From Xiphias gladius (taxonomy: Eukaryota; Chordata; Actinopteri; Istiophoriformes; Xiphiidae), in NCBI RefSeq assembly GCF_016859285.1, contig NC_053411.1, positions 5,484,001 through 5,548,000 of the forward strand: DNA of 64,000 nt. Direction: 5' to 3'. Both the position numbers and the translations under genes were made by a program. The notes beneath the pieces are model-generated. The model was not told the origin of the DNA. It saw nothing but the letters and a program-made list of their open reading frames with translations, and ran no database searches. Below, piece by piece: positions 1 to 12,825 of this stretch (its first letter is position 1; every line of letters begins with the position of its first letter).

Positions 1-824
1 CTTGTTCCCCTGAGCAAACACTTGTAATCCCGGCAGATTTATAGTCCACTTAATATGAACAAACATACACTAATGCATACACATACAGTAAAGGGTGTCA
101 TCGGGTGTCTAACCGTTACAAGTACTTATGGGTGTGCATTTTCAATGAGCCAATCATTGAAAATTGCTGTTTACTCATAACGAATACAAGCTGTAAGCAA
201 GGCAGGAAATCTATACTGAATGGGGCTAATTACAAAGCATTTCACACAGAGAATCCTACTACACTGGGCCCGTTTTCATCCTGTTGGCTGCTAAGTGGCT
301 GCTCCCCGTAAGTTAGACACTGGTAAATTTATTGGTAGACTTTTGTACCTTTGTCCACGAAAAAGTAAATCACAAACTTTAAATCTTTGGACATATGGTC
401 CTTTTCACACCTCCTATAATACTTTAATATTTTAGATCCATATTTTTAAAACGTCTGCTGAATTCTTTCTGATCACCTACAGTGGTTATGCTGTAAACAG
501 GTCCTTTATACAAGCCTTGGAGGTCTTTCTACATTATTGTTCAAGAGCAAAACTTCAGATCAACATTGTGGTCCCACGTACTCTTCTGAACTATGCACAC
601 TTAAATAATCTTTAACATATGTCAATGTATACAGAAGTTTCAAAGGTAAAGTGATGTCTGTGCAGACTAATGGCCTCCTTTCTATACACTTTGACATTTG
701 TCATTTTCCAAAACGGGGTCACTTTGTTAAATAAGTGTGTGTGACTCAGCTTGAGGATTATCGTGACCTTTTCACCTCTGCCATTGCCTACGTGAGAATG
801 CATCAATCTAAACTGCGTATGCAT

Positions 825-866
<42 letters not shown>

Positions 867-879
867 TCACTCTTTCCCC

Positions 880-918
<39 letters not shown>

Positions 919-2765
919 CTCACCACAGTGGTGGAATTTGCAGTCCAGGACTGTGGCCAAACTAAAAGTTAACAGCTTAGTCTGCTAACATCAGCTGCCA
1001 AAACCATGTTGCTATTTTGAATTGGAAGCAGTAGTCCACAAGTGGCAGTGCTTTGGATAATGGCAAGCTTCTATCCAGGTATGTGACAGATGCTTTGGAA
1101 AGGTGGCTAGATGCTCACGTGAGATGATGCCTTTGACATGTGCTATTTTAACTAACTCATGTCAAACAGGTGCAGAGAAAGAGCTCAGCAATTTAAACCG
1201 ACTACTTTGTGTGGTACTAACGGTTAAAAGGCACAGAGGGCTGATAAAGGGGTACTTTCGCTGAGTTGCACTTTTTTTTTTCTTTTTTTTTTCAAAGTAC
1301 ATCTCAGTGAAGGGATGGCTGAATGCTGTGCGACCTCTCTATTTTGAACGGGTCTTCCCCATTACTTCTTCCCCAATGACAAAGTGCAGAGTTGTAAATA
1401 AGTAGCTCAGATGACACAGGTGTGACATAATTTCCTGTTCGGATCTGCTGGAATCCCTTATAGCTGTCAGCCTATAATAACCTTTTGCTCTTTTTCTGCT
1501 GACATAGCTATGTGATGACTGTGCCAAAAACTGCAGACTCAGCTTTCGCATTCCAGTACCCTTAACTCTCCACTCTGCTTTGTCATGCTAGAGGAGAATG
1601 ACTGGAGATGTATTTCCCCGGTGAACGCGACAGAACAGCAAACTGTTCAATCAATTCTCAGCAACTCCTCAAGAGACCATTTTATCGTCGGTGGCTTACA
1701 GTACCAGGAAACAATACATCTGTAGCGTGTGTGGGAATAAAGCCCGCAACAGATTTAGTGCCTTGCTCTCCTAAGTAAGGTTCAGGACCAACATGATGTC
1801 TTGCATCAACTTCATCAGCAACTTCAAAAAAGATTGTCGTTTTGAGACTGAAATGTCTCTTTCTGCCGTTATTAAGTTTGTTCAATGTCTTTATTTAGTA
1901 GTGAATTTTCAATAGTTTAAATGATTGATGGAAACTGAGAAGATTATAGGTTTGCAGCATAGCCTAATGTACAGCAGGCTTCTGGGAAGTGGCATTACAC
2001 AGTCTATTTCCATGAATTGTTTGAAATAAATACAATTCTATAGAATGCAGAAATAGGTCTTAGAACAGAGGACAACCTTTAGGAAAACAGGCATAACTAT
2101 TCAAGGAAACCCTGACATCCAGAGAGGATTTCAATAATCTCAAGATTGAGTATTCACCCATACACATGCAGGATATGAATACTGAAAGAAAGAGCTGCAA
2201 GCCCCATCCATGTATCTACAAACGTGTTCTAGAATACTAAGCACGTAGACTGCTGCGGCACACAGGCAGCTCACACAGAGTAACGCACCAGACTGGATAA
2301 TAAGACGAGCGCTCTTACCTCTACCCGTTTTCTGCAACATTCGCAAACAGGTGCCGCATCTTTTAAAAACATCGTGAGAGAATTAAATATCTGCACAAGC
2401 TTCACGGCTCGAGTGAAAGGCACCGGTCAAATCCACCAAGTCCAACATACAACCAAGTGCGCGGGACCCAGCGCTAGTCCGAGCAGCATGTAGGCCCGTG
2501 TCAGAGGGATCTGTGCTGCTGGTGAGAGCAGTCACCTACCAGACTTTGCATCACTGCAGTGCTTTGGCAAAACCTTTTATTTACCTCCCCTAAGGATATA
2601 GCGATAACGCGATAGCCCGCAAGGACGTGGACGCGCCTTTTACGCACCACGGTGAGCGATTAAACATCAACCCCTGCATGTAGTCCCCCTTTGCGCAAAG
2701 CGTGAAAATAGACTAACGACTAAAGCCAGTGTACAGAGAAAAAAAAGTCACGAAGGACGTCCATT
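1..2765. other. Gene-poor left flank
   Basis: No recognisable gene. The stretch is AT-rich with many stops in all frames. It holds the CA and CT microsatellites listed separately. A modestly CpG-enriched patch lies at about 2,340-2,700, next to the exon-like segment at 2,771-2,850. Short open frames here do not resemble any family I know. Confidence 0.5.
826..914. repeat. Compound microsatellite (CA)n then (CT)n
   Basis: A pure CA dinucleotide run occupies 826-863. After 19 bases of unique sequence, a pure TC/CT run occupies 883-914. Both are simple repeats of the kind abundant in fish genomes. The cysteine/valine open frame on the minus strand across this interval is only a translation of the CA run. 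Confidence 0.95.
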
Positions 2766-2770
2766 ACTCA

Positions 2771-2850
2771 CTGGGAAACTCCATAGCGGTATCTGCATAG
2801 ACCTTCACTGGGTCCTCGCGGTTTCTCCCATAGGTCCGTCTATTGCCCAT
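2771..2850 (-). other. Possible first coding exon of an unidentified minus-strand gene
   Basis: On the minus strand an ATG at 2,850 opens a frame beginning MGNRRTYGRNREDPV and running about 26 codons to a good donor-like GTGAGT near 2,770. The same frame is open upstream of the ATG for about 18 codons, back to a TAG. The surroundings (2,340-2,900) are CpG-enriched compared with neighbouring DNA, as at a promoter. I do not recognise the peptide and found no convincing second exon to the left within the window. It could be the first exon of a gene whose remainder lies beyond position 1, or a chance open frame. Confidence 0.25.
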
Positions 2851-2904
2851 TAATTGGAAACGAAGCTCTTCTGAGGATCTCTTGCACTTATCCGGTAGGT
2901 GTTT

Positions 2905-4900
2905 CTAAAAACTTGTCCTGTTTGATTTTTTATTGATGACTTTGAAAATAAAGTCGCATTGTTTCTGCGATGACAATCTAAACGGGGCTACCTCCTCCCT
3001 TAAGGCAACGATGTTTTCTTTCATTGTTATCCAAATAATAGGCTATCCCTGTTTATAAAACATTTGGCCTAAAAGGTAAATAATGTCTCAAAAAAAGCCG
3101 CGCGGAGACTTCCCATCCATTGTTCGGATGATTTTCAGAGACGGTCATTGCAGTAGTACATTAACAAAAAAAACGGATGGTGTAATTGTTGATGATAAAT
3201 ATCAAATGACTCATTTAGTCCTGATTGTCGAAATCATAACGTTTTTAATACAAAACTATAACTGACACTCTCATATGCCACGACTGCCATTACTGACCAC
3301 GAGTCCAATGAGGAGACATACAAATCAACGTTCGACATACATTTTTCTTGAACTCTTCAACCACCTGAAACAAAACTATGAGATAAAATTTGTTTATTCA
3401 CAGAACCTGTGCAGATCGATTCGGGCGTTTATGTTAGTTGTAGTATCGTGTGCATCCTGTAACTGCTGAGATGCCTCTTGGCCAGACCGGCTAGTAGACA
3501 GTACAGTCCACGACTCACAGGTATAACACAGGTAAACACCCCCGCTGCTGCCTCTCCCACACTGAGACACATCCTCAAATGCTTGCAGCATGTGATCATC
3601 CAAAGCCTCCCTCTGAATGTCTGCAGCAAGGCGTTGTGTGTCAAGGTCGTCGAAACATTATTTTGTTAAGGACAAGAAACGTTAGTTTATTACACAGAAG
3701 ATAGTATTGTATGTTGTGATTAAAGGGGAAAAAACAAATGTTAAACTACCAAATAGGGATGAGGGAGTGGGGAATCACAGATTGCCACTGAAATAAAAAC
3801 TGACAGACTGATCATTTAATTTATTTCCAATTTGAACAATCAGCCAGTATCCTCATACAAAGGCGTAGCTATGGAAAGAAAACAAACATTTATCAATTGG
3901 TGTGCAGCTCCAGAAGATAAATCACAGGTGTTTGAAAAAAGGGAGCCAGAGGAGCATTGGGACGGTCGGCCAGGGGGACTCCTAAATGCTTCAGCTCATT
4001 CCTACAGGCATCATCCAACCTTGTTAGACAAAAAAAGTTGTTAGTACTTGTTGACAGTGGGACGTGAAGACGGAAGTCACGGAAAAGGCACAAATTAATC
4101 ATGGATATGATGAGTAAATGGATAGCAACAGTAATAGACCATTTCATTTTTGTTGTGCGCCACCTAAGAAGTCCGAGGGGGCCTCTCGTATGTGGTATGT
4201 TCTGATTATTTTACTGGGCATTTATTTCAATTGAAATTGTTCTCACAATATAGTACACATCAGTTGAAGACATAAGATTAGTCTGAACCATTCCGCAAAC
4301 TCCATTCATGAAGAGGTGAGTTTACTTTGGTTGGAATTTTTTCTTGCTGTTTGTTCATTTTCTATTATTTTCATCATTTGTGTTGTGGACTGTAGAAGAG
4401 GAGCTGGCTAAACTTGATCTTACAGAGAAGTTATATATGGTGAGTGATATGCTGACTTTATATAAATACAGGTGACAAATTAAAGGGAAAACCTGAATAA
4501 AGGACTGGAGAATCTTACAGTAAATGAATCCAGATGCATTTATCCAGGGCACGAGGGTTCACTGAACAGTTCGATGAGTATGAAAATGATGGGATTCATA
4601 TGCTGTGGTTTTTGCAGTCACTGAATACGTATGGGACACTTTGGAGTGACATGTTAGTGATCCCCACCACCATCATCAAAACACCAAATGAGGGAATATC
4701 TGGTATTCCATCCCTCCAGTTGAGTTCAGAAACTTGGACAATCTAATCACATTTAATGTTGGTTTTCACTTTCATCGGTCACCTCTCTTTATATTTCTAT
4801 TACTGAAGATAAATGTGCTTCCTCTGTAGAAATTCTGAGATAACATACGGTATGTGATAAACAATCCTACTGGCAGACTCATATCCAAAATCAGACGGGC
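2905..4900. other. Intergenic, no assignable gene
   Basis: No gene recognised. A minus-strand open frame (about 3,394-3,655) has a protein-like composition (it includes a YLCYTCESW stretch) but no start, splice context or family I can name. The rest has short frames only. Confidence 0.45.
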
Positions 4901-4919
4901 ACTCAGTAGAGCACATACC

Positions 4920-5165
4920 GCCCCCCAGGCGAAAAATGCCCTATCTCTCATTGGTAAGGAAAGCGATGAAAAAAATTCCTGGATCCGCTTCATAAACCAG
5001 ATCTTCACCGAAATTTAATGGTTTCTTCCCTGGCCCCAGCCACATCCCTCCACCAAGTTTGCTGCAAATCAGCTCAATGCTTTTTGCGTAATCCTGCTGA
5101 CAAATACATCAACCAACAAACAGACACGGGTGAGAACATAACCAAAGTGGTGGAGGTGATAAATT
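4920..5165 (+). mobile_element. Fragment of a dispersed teleost repeat, LINE 3'-tail-like
   Basis: The block contains phrases I recall from many fish genomes: a segment ending in caccaagtttgctgcaaatc, then gcgtaatcctgctgacaaa, a run of (caaa/caac)-type units, and acacgggtgagaacataacc followed by gtggtggaggtgat. This looks like the 3' tail of a non-LTR element, perhaps RTE-like. It carries no intact open frame. The class is uncertain; the repeat nature is fairly secure. Confidence 0.55.
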
Positions 5166-7339
5166 GGATATATACTGGAAATACAACTAATTACAATTAA
5201 CTCAAAAAGTCCCCACCCCCTCTTGTGGAATACTACTTCCAGTTAAAAAAAACTTAAAAAAAACCTTCCAGTTAACTAGATATGAGGAAATGACACTGAT
5301 CCCGACCCAGGTACATGGAGTAACAGTGACTTATCATCAAAGCAAAGTATCTGCTACAGGAATATGCAGGCTATTTCAAGGAGTCTGTCCATGTATACGT
5401 TGGAGTTTCCTCACAATGTGGCTTTCATGTGATACAATTAAACAAGGGTGGCATTACAGATTCAGTGTACAACATTGCATTTTTATTAGACTTAAGGATG
5501 TTAAATATAATTCCATTTAAAAAAAAAACAACAACAATGTCATGTAATATTATGTTAATTCTAAATATCCAATTAGGACTACTCGTCAGTTCAGTGCAGA
5601 TGTGTTAATAGATGTCATAAAGCAATTCTATTCTCTGCACAGGCGTGCTTTATGTCCCATGTCCTCATCCTGACCCTTGACAGCCCCTTTGGAGCCAGAG
5701 TAAAGGAAATATATTGAAATTTCCTGGAAGTCTCCTCTGTGTGTCACAGACATGGGGTCGTCTTCCAAGGGCTACAGGAGGCTTTTCCATCAGACAGGAA
5801 GTAAAAGTATGTTTGCATATGTATTATCAGGGGCCAACATGCAATGTCAAGCGATACACATAGCTTCTATGAGACAAATACTTGGAAACACTGATATAAG
5901 CTATCACGCATACACGTTAGCATTCTTACTATTTCATAAGTCTACGTAAAGTGCATGTACAGCATGCACACACTAATGTGTACACAAGGGCACACACCAA
6001 GAAAAGGGCTGGAATGTGAAATATAGACAATTACTGAAAATATCTGAATTGCAAAAAGAAATGATTAACAACATTATATTGTGGCTAATTTCACCATCAA
6101 CAATAAAAGGACCGATTAATAGATCTGTTTGATTATTTACATTAATAAATTATCTTGTAACTAAGAGCCAAGAACGAGTCTCTAATAATGTTTCTGGATT
6201 TTTACCTTGTGTCCCTTCCCAAAAATGCGATGCCTTAAGTGGAGGACTAATAAGCATTCAATATAAATTGATTCCACGGTTTTTTAGACATTTAAACATG
6301 CCTTAAATATTCTACCTAAGACCCTCGTAAGTGAGGGTCATTTTCTAGACAGTCTTTTCTAGGTTTGCATATAAATACTTATACTCCCTGTGATATGAGT
6401 CAGCTTTAATTCTACATAGTTAAAGCAGTACTAAGCTAAAGACAACGTTGACAGATTGTTGCACTGTTTGCTCAAAGGGCTGTTTGCTTATGTCTGAGCC
6501 AACATGACAGAGAGAGGAGAGGGAGACAAGGTACGTGCTGCGAGCCATGCTTCACGACCAGGGCAGGGGATTGGGGCGGGAGGTGAGGGATGTGTGGGGA
6601 GTGCGGGGGCAGGGGAGTCCAGTCACAGTGACTCCTTGGTTGGACTGGGACACAGTTATTGAATTTAAGATGACTTAAAAGAGGAGGGGTGATGTAAAGT
6701 TGAGGATGAAACCAAAAGCACTTCCCCTGTACCACACTTGTTAATAAACAAAGAACGCCATGGGTGATACAAAGAACCTTATGAGGGAGAGGCTTTATCG
6801 TGAAAGTGCACAGCTGTTACGTTGGAGTGTGTGTTTTTGTGTTTGTGCTTTTAACTCTCCAGGTTTTGGGCTCGCAGCCACCTAGGTCTACTCCTCTGGC
6901 GCGACACAAGACAGGAAGCTGACATAAAAGAATGAGGTGACCGGCTGTAAGCAACACAGGAGCCAAGGCAGGAGCCGAGACAGTAGCCACTGACGAGGTC
7001 GGAAGTTATTGTCTCAGCTTACAGGCTTCCACAGTGACAAGAATCTTATCACTCCATTGAACTTATGTGATCCCATGGTGATGGCCCCAAGTGTGGAGAG
7101 CATTCCAGGACAGGAACCTCATAAGTGGAGTTTCTCCCTGACCACAGGCTTTCATATAGCCTATGAGTTAAGTATTTAACTACCTTAATACTGTAGTTGA
7201 GCTGCTTGCTGGCCAACAACACTGTGGTGCCAAAAAAAGACAACAGGTGTGTAACTGTATAGACCACTTCTCTTACAACTATTCCTGAAGAATGTAAAGA
7301 GAGTTATTTCAACTTCCCTGGCTAAAATTGGGTTAACAA
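5166..7339. other. Intergenic, nothing assignable
   Basis: Nothing recognised as a gene or RNA. Mostly AT-rich unique-looking sequence with short open frames. A 7-bp inverted repeat (GACCCTC...GAGGGTC) sits near 6,320-6,340. Confidence 0.5.
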
Positions 7340-7920
7340 GACTGAGGGTCCGTCCCAGTACCTACAATGTGTGCTCACGTGCCGTCAAGTAGTATCAAAA
7401 CAAGCTACATGATACTGCCAAAATGATAACATGTGCACAATGAAAATGCCAACATGCTGATGTTTAGAGGGTATAAGTTGCCATGTTCACCACTTTAGTT
7501 TGGGATGTTAGCATGTTAACTTTTGCTGATTATCAGTTAACAGTATGTACACCTCAGGCTTATGGGAATGTCATTAGTTTTGCAGTCATAAACCAAAGAA
7601 TTCAACAAATTAAAATGTTGACCCGATTGTGGTGCTAGAGCAATATTTTATTCATCTCCTGGGCTCAGTTGACATCTGTCCCAAATTTCATGGCAATCCA
7701 ACCTATGCTTGTCAAGACATTTCACTAAAAAAAGTCCATCTGCTGGTGGCACTAGAGCACTAGAGAAAAAGTCAGGAATTAACCAAAATTGGTGGGTTTC
7801 ATCCTAAACAAAATTTCATTGCAATCTATACAGTAGCTGAGATATTTCAGTCTGAATCAAAGCAGTGGATCGACTGACCGACATTACCATGCATAGGGCC
7901 ACAGAAGGAGAAAGACTAAG
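7340..7920 (+). mobile_element. Dispersed percomorph repeat, non-autonomous
   Basis: The block contains characteristic phrases that recur across percomorph genomes: gttagcatgttaac, catctgctggtggcactaga, aaatttcattgcaatc, gagatatttcagtctg and gtggatcgactgaccgacat. Internally, the segments 'aaatttcatggcaatcca' (about 7,685) and 'aaatttcattgcaatcta' (about 7,813) are diverged repeats of each other. There is no coding capacity. A shorter related piece lies at 35,235-35,350. The element class is not clear from sequence alone. Confidence 0.6.
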
Positions 7921-10900
7921 ACTATTAAACCAATTCCTTGTCCAGCGGTTTCCAACACTTTCTCTCAAAACTGAGAATACTTCTGTTTTCTACTCAGCCA
8001 AATATTTCATTAATCAAATATTTCTGGCATCTTGTTTTAAATAATCCCCATTATATGGCTAGAATACAATCAATTCTTACTTCAAAGAACTCAACCCAAG
8101 GCTGACACTCAACATCCTTGCCTTTCTGGTTCATTTACAAAGCACTGCTCTTGAAAAAGACTTAACCATACCTGCCTTATATACTGTAAAATTTAGCCCT
8201 TAAATACCAAAAATATCACATCCTCTCTCTGACCCTGCTCCCCCTTTTTCACCTTTGCCAAGACACAAGAATATGTCCCTTATGTCTTAGGTCTTCAGAT
8301 ATTTCCCTACTCGGCCCAGTGAGCAATTCTTTGGCTGTACCATCAGGTTTTTTTCTCCTGGTCTGGTATTCTTCCTGTTGCCAAACTGCCTTGTGTGGTA
8401 TTTTTTCTGGCCTAGCTGCCCCTGGCATCACACCTTCTGTTCTTCTCTCATCACTTGTCATTTCCACTTCATGAGCCCCCCCCCCACCGCACCACATCGC
8501 ACCCCACACACACCCATTTGGCTGTCCTGTCTGCTATTTCCCTGACTGTATGCCCTGTACTTCTTGAGACTGCATGTTTTACGTCCTAACTCAACCTTTC
8601 ACCTACATTCATATTCTGTACTATGGCGATATGAATATAAATTGAAAGAGCCCTTAGATGTGCACACATTGATTTTAACTCTTAGTTTGCTGGATTGGTT
8701 TCTTACACTTTAATGTTCAAGAAAAAAAAAAAGACAGTAGACAATTGTCCTATTGTCTAACATTAAGTGATAATCTGATTACTCCAGCATATATGTGCTT
8801 TCCGATTTTTACAGCCAGAGTAAATGGAGAAAAACACTAGAGCATTATTCTAAGCTAAACATCTCCCTTGTGCCTTGCTCTCATTTACCTTTCTCCATTT
8901 GCACCAAAGGAAAAAAAGAAATACTTTATATTCCACTGTAACTTCACTTTTTGGATTCACCATGTGCGCCACTTGCTTTCTTATCTAATCGACCATGTTT
9001 TTTTTTTTCTTACTGGATCAGCTCCACACAACTGCCTGGCTGCACTACAAAGGAACATTCTTGCCATTAGGTAAGTTATCTCTCACTGCACTAATCTATT
9101 CTGGCAGCACAACTGACTAATAAAACTGACAATCCAGGTTTCGTTTTGTAGCCATGTTATCAATTCAGTATTTTTTTTTTTTTTTTTTTTAAATTAGGAC
9201 CACTCATTAATACAAATCCTGTCACTTCCTGTTACAGGTCTGCCACATGTCAACCCCCTCCATTTGAGTATTTAGAATTCTTGTGTTTCTTGTAGGAGTG
9301 TGTCAGGTAACCTGGTCTCAGACACTCAGCTGTTCAACAAAATTGTTGGGACTTCTGTCTAGAAAAGGGACACTGTAGACCCCTCTTAAAACAAGACCTC
9401 ATGCTAGTGCAGCCAAGCAAACATCTGAGAGGTGAGTGACCCTAATACCAGCAAAACAGTATGCTGGGACCAGGTGAAAGTTTTTACAGTCACATGAGGC
9501 AAGGTGCAAATGGGTCTTAAACTGTCTGGGAACAGAGATCAGAATGTCAGAACGACCTTGTAACATGGCACAGCCAGGTGAACGGACAACCTACATGGAA
9601 ACGGTCAGACCTGGAAATGCCTTTTGGACGAGAAGTGAAACGCCTTCAAGAACCTTAGCAAGTCCAGTTGCCTTTAACTTTACACTTCTAGATATACCAT
9701 AACCTGGATGACAGACAATCCTGATGGAGGTCAGTGCTCTCAGTTGCAATGATTGGGACAACTCAAGTGCTGTGTGTGAAAAATGGTATGATTTTTTTGA
9801 ACGCTGTCTCCTAGAAATGAGATTTTTATACAACCAATTTGTTTTCCCAAACATGTAAAGAAGGAAACATAATTGCCTCCTTGGATTTTCTTGAGTGAAG
9901 TGTTACGTATGCATACTGCACAGAAGTAGTAGAAATATGACTGGGTGGATGGTAGACATACAAACCCAGGACTTTGACACTTTGATAGGGGGGTCACCCT
10001 GTTGTTAGATTTAGGTAACAGAAGTACTTAGGTTAAGGTTAGGCAAAGATCCTGTTTTGGTTAAATTTTAATAAACAGCGGTCTCATGCTTCAAGTCACA
10101 TTTGACTTTTTCAATATTTAACCAATCTTTCCCAAACCTTGATAAAGTGGTGTGACTGCCTAACATATTCTGTTGCAAGAGGCGATGTTGTAGGGAAAAC
10201 AAATTAAATGTGTTGTCAGTTTTATGCAGATTAATTCTGTGTCAACATTGTGCCATGTACCGGATACATTAATTGACATCATCTCCTCATTATGTTTATA
10301 AAAAACAATCCAGGTTGCATCCCGTTGGCAGTGGAAGGGTTCAAATATCTCACAGTCATATTCACTAGCAAGGATTATCCAACTAACTGCCAACTGGAAT
10401 CACTTTGTGTGACCAATAATAAAGCATGGACCCTCAGCAATCTAAGACCTTGGTTTTGGAATGTTTCTCTTCTATGTTGAGAGGCGCCAACTAAGGGAGA
10501 CATCAAACAACAAACAAACATTATCTGGTGGGCCATGCCAAGATCAACACTTGCATCACACACACACGCATGCATACACACACACAGAACATTTGATACA
10601 ACACATGAAAGGATTAACCACACTGATACAACTGATCGCATGGAGGTTAGGGAGAAGGTAAACATGCCCAATGTCTTAAATATGATTTAGAAACCATTAA
10701 TAAACATTTCAACTGGCCACTCATGGGAGGCACAGCAGCCAAAATGCAATACTACTGAAACTGGATGGCTGAAACTAAAATTGGTATACCTGGTCTTATC
10801 TGCAGGAAAAGCTTTGACATGCCTGTTACACTATGAACAATAACTTAATAGAGGCACACAATCTGAAACGGTATCAAAACCCCATTTGAAATATGTGCAA

Positions 10901-12825
10901 TGAAATTCATATGCAAATAAATACATTTTATGAAGTGTTGAGCATAATCAAAAACATGACGGCACAATGAGACATTTGCCATGAAACCTATTCAAATTTC
11001 CCACTTACGTCTAAGTGACACACAGTCAGTTCTTGTGCTAGATCAGATACTGCTAATTTTACAACAGTATTAAAACAGAACCAAAGCGTCCCAAAATCTT
11101 AAACCACAGATGTAAATTTTTAGGCTTCTAAACATAACTAGAATCACATAGCTGTTCAAACCACAAACTTACCACATTATGCACCAAAGCCTAACACCAC
11201 AGAAGTTAATGTAACTGCTCAGTTGCAACTATTCCATTCACAAAATTCCTGTCGTACAAGAGAACAACATGTTCTTTGCTGATCTGTGGAGCACTTAAAA
11301 GAAAATAATTTTGGATGAGAAAAAGGTCAAAATACTCTAGGTCCAGAAAGATCCTCTTCAGAATGCAATTGTAAATTATATTATTACAATGGCTTTTTTT
11401 CAGGGATAAAGATCAAGAATGACTGTAGTTGTGATGTCAAGGAATAAGACACTTCAGCGTGAAACCTACCCGGTTTCCCATTTGGTCTGTCATATTTCCT
11501 CTCACGGGACTAGACAAGTGTTTCTGCTGCAGACAGGGGACACAAAGCACATAGAGTGCATGGCTGCGAAGCTGTCCCATTCTTACCCCAATGTCTGTTT
11601 ATTCTAGTATGCTTGTTGCCTCCGAGATATTTTAAGTTCCATTGTAGTTCTTCGAACTCTTTGTAGAAATTCCTCATGGGTTTGTTTTCATGGCTACCAA
11701 TTTTAATGGCTGAATGAAAAACTACCCATTCTTCAGTCAGGATGAAACTAATACTTGTCTGTCTCAGATGAGAAACACATTTATAAATAGGATTTCTATC
11801 ACGCCATCTCATAAACATTTAAAAGTGCTGCTGTAACTTAAAAAAAAACAAACAAGCCAATTCTGTACATGGATAATAGAAACTTCATATCATTTTAAAA
11901 TTCAATTAATGTTGTATATTTAAAGTATAATATACAAAAATAAAACTATCACTGTGAAAACGGTTTTATCTTTATTTCTTCTGGGGTCAGTATGCATGAC
12001 TTGGTTTGGGAGCATCCTTGGTCAAAAAAGGAGCAGCACTGGTTCACTATGCTGGTATACATATGGAAGTGTTATACTACACACAGGTGTATATGTGGTT
12101 TACAGAAACAAAATTAGGTAGCATTATTTAACTGATACTGAGCTGATGAGCACATCACAGAGAAAAATAGGTCTCCTCCTTACATACGTTTTTTCAGGTC
12201 CATTACTCAGTTTACATTGTGGCAGTTTCATCTCTTCTGCCAACATTTTCTGTTAGCGGGGGTGTATGGTGGAGCTTTTGTGATGGCTATAGTAAAACAC
12301 TTGCTGTAAACAGCCTCCAGGGTTCAAAGTAATCAAAAATTAAATCCCCACATGAAGAGGCTTTAAATGCATTTTGTAGGTGTCTCCAAGTACAAATCAG
12401 TAGAGCCAATGCAATAGTATGCTATTCATGGCTTTCAGCTATACATATTTCTCTGAAGGGGTAGAATCCTAATTTCAATTTTCACAATGAGTCATGAGAA
12501 AAACAATGTGTGTTGGATGCTTTATTGTTAAACTGCCCTGGGTTTTGTTAAAACAGTCCCTGTACCCACCTAATTGTAAAGCTGTAAAAAGGCTCTTTGG
12601 TGATTGACTGACAGACGACCTGTCCAATGGGAACGTTGCAGGGTGTGAAGTGGTCCAACTGTTGTGTCGGCCTCGAGCTTCTTTTCTGTCAAACGTATTA
12701 TACATACATACATACATACATATTACACAGACTATGTATACATAAAATAAGTTGCTATTGTCTTGTTATCAAATGCATTCAGCAATACTGTTAAAAATAA
12801 CATCAAAATTGTGTTTGTAAAGGGC
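7921..12825. other. Intergenic, nothing assignable
   Basis: No gene recognised. It holds poly-T tracts (near 9,000 and 9,170-9,190), a short CA-rich patch near 10,560-10,585 and a (CATA)n patch at about 12,703-12,720. A TTTATT at 12,521-12,526 (AATAAA on the minus strand) could be the poly(A) signal of the zp3-like gene, about 300 bases past its stop. Confidence 0.5.
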
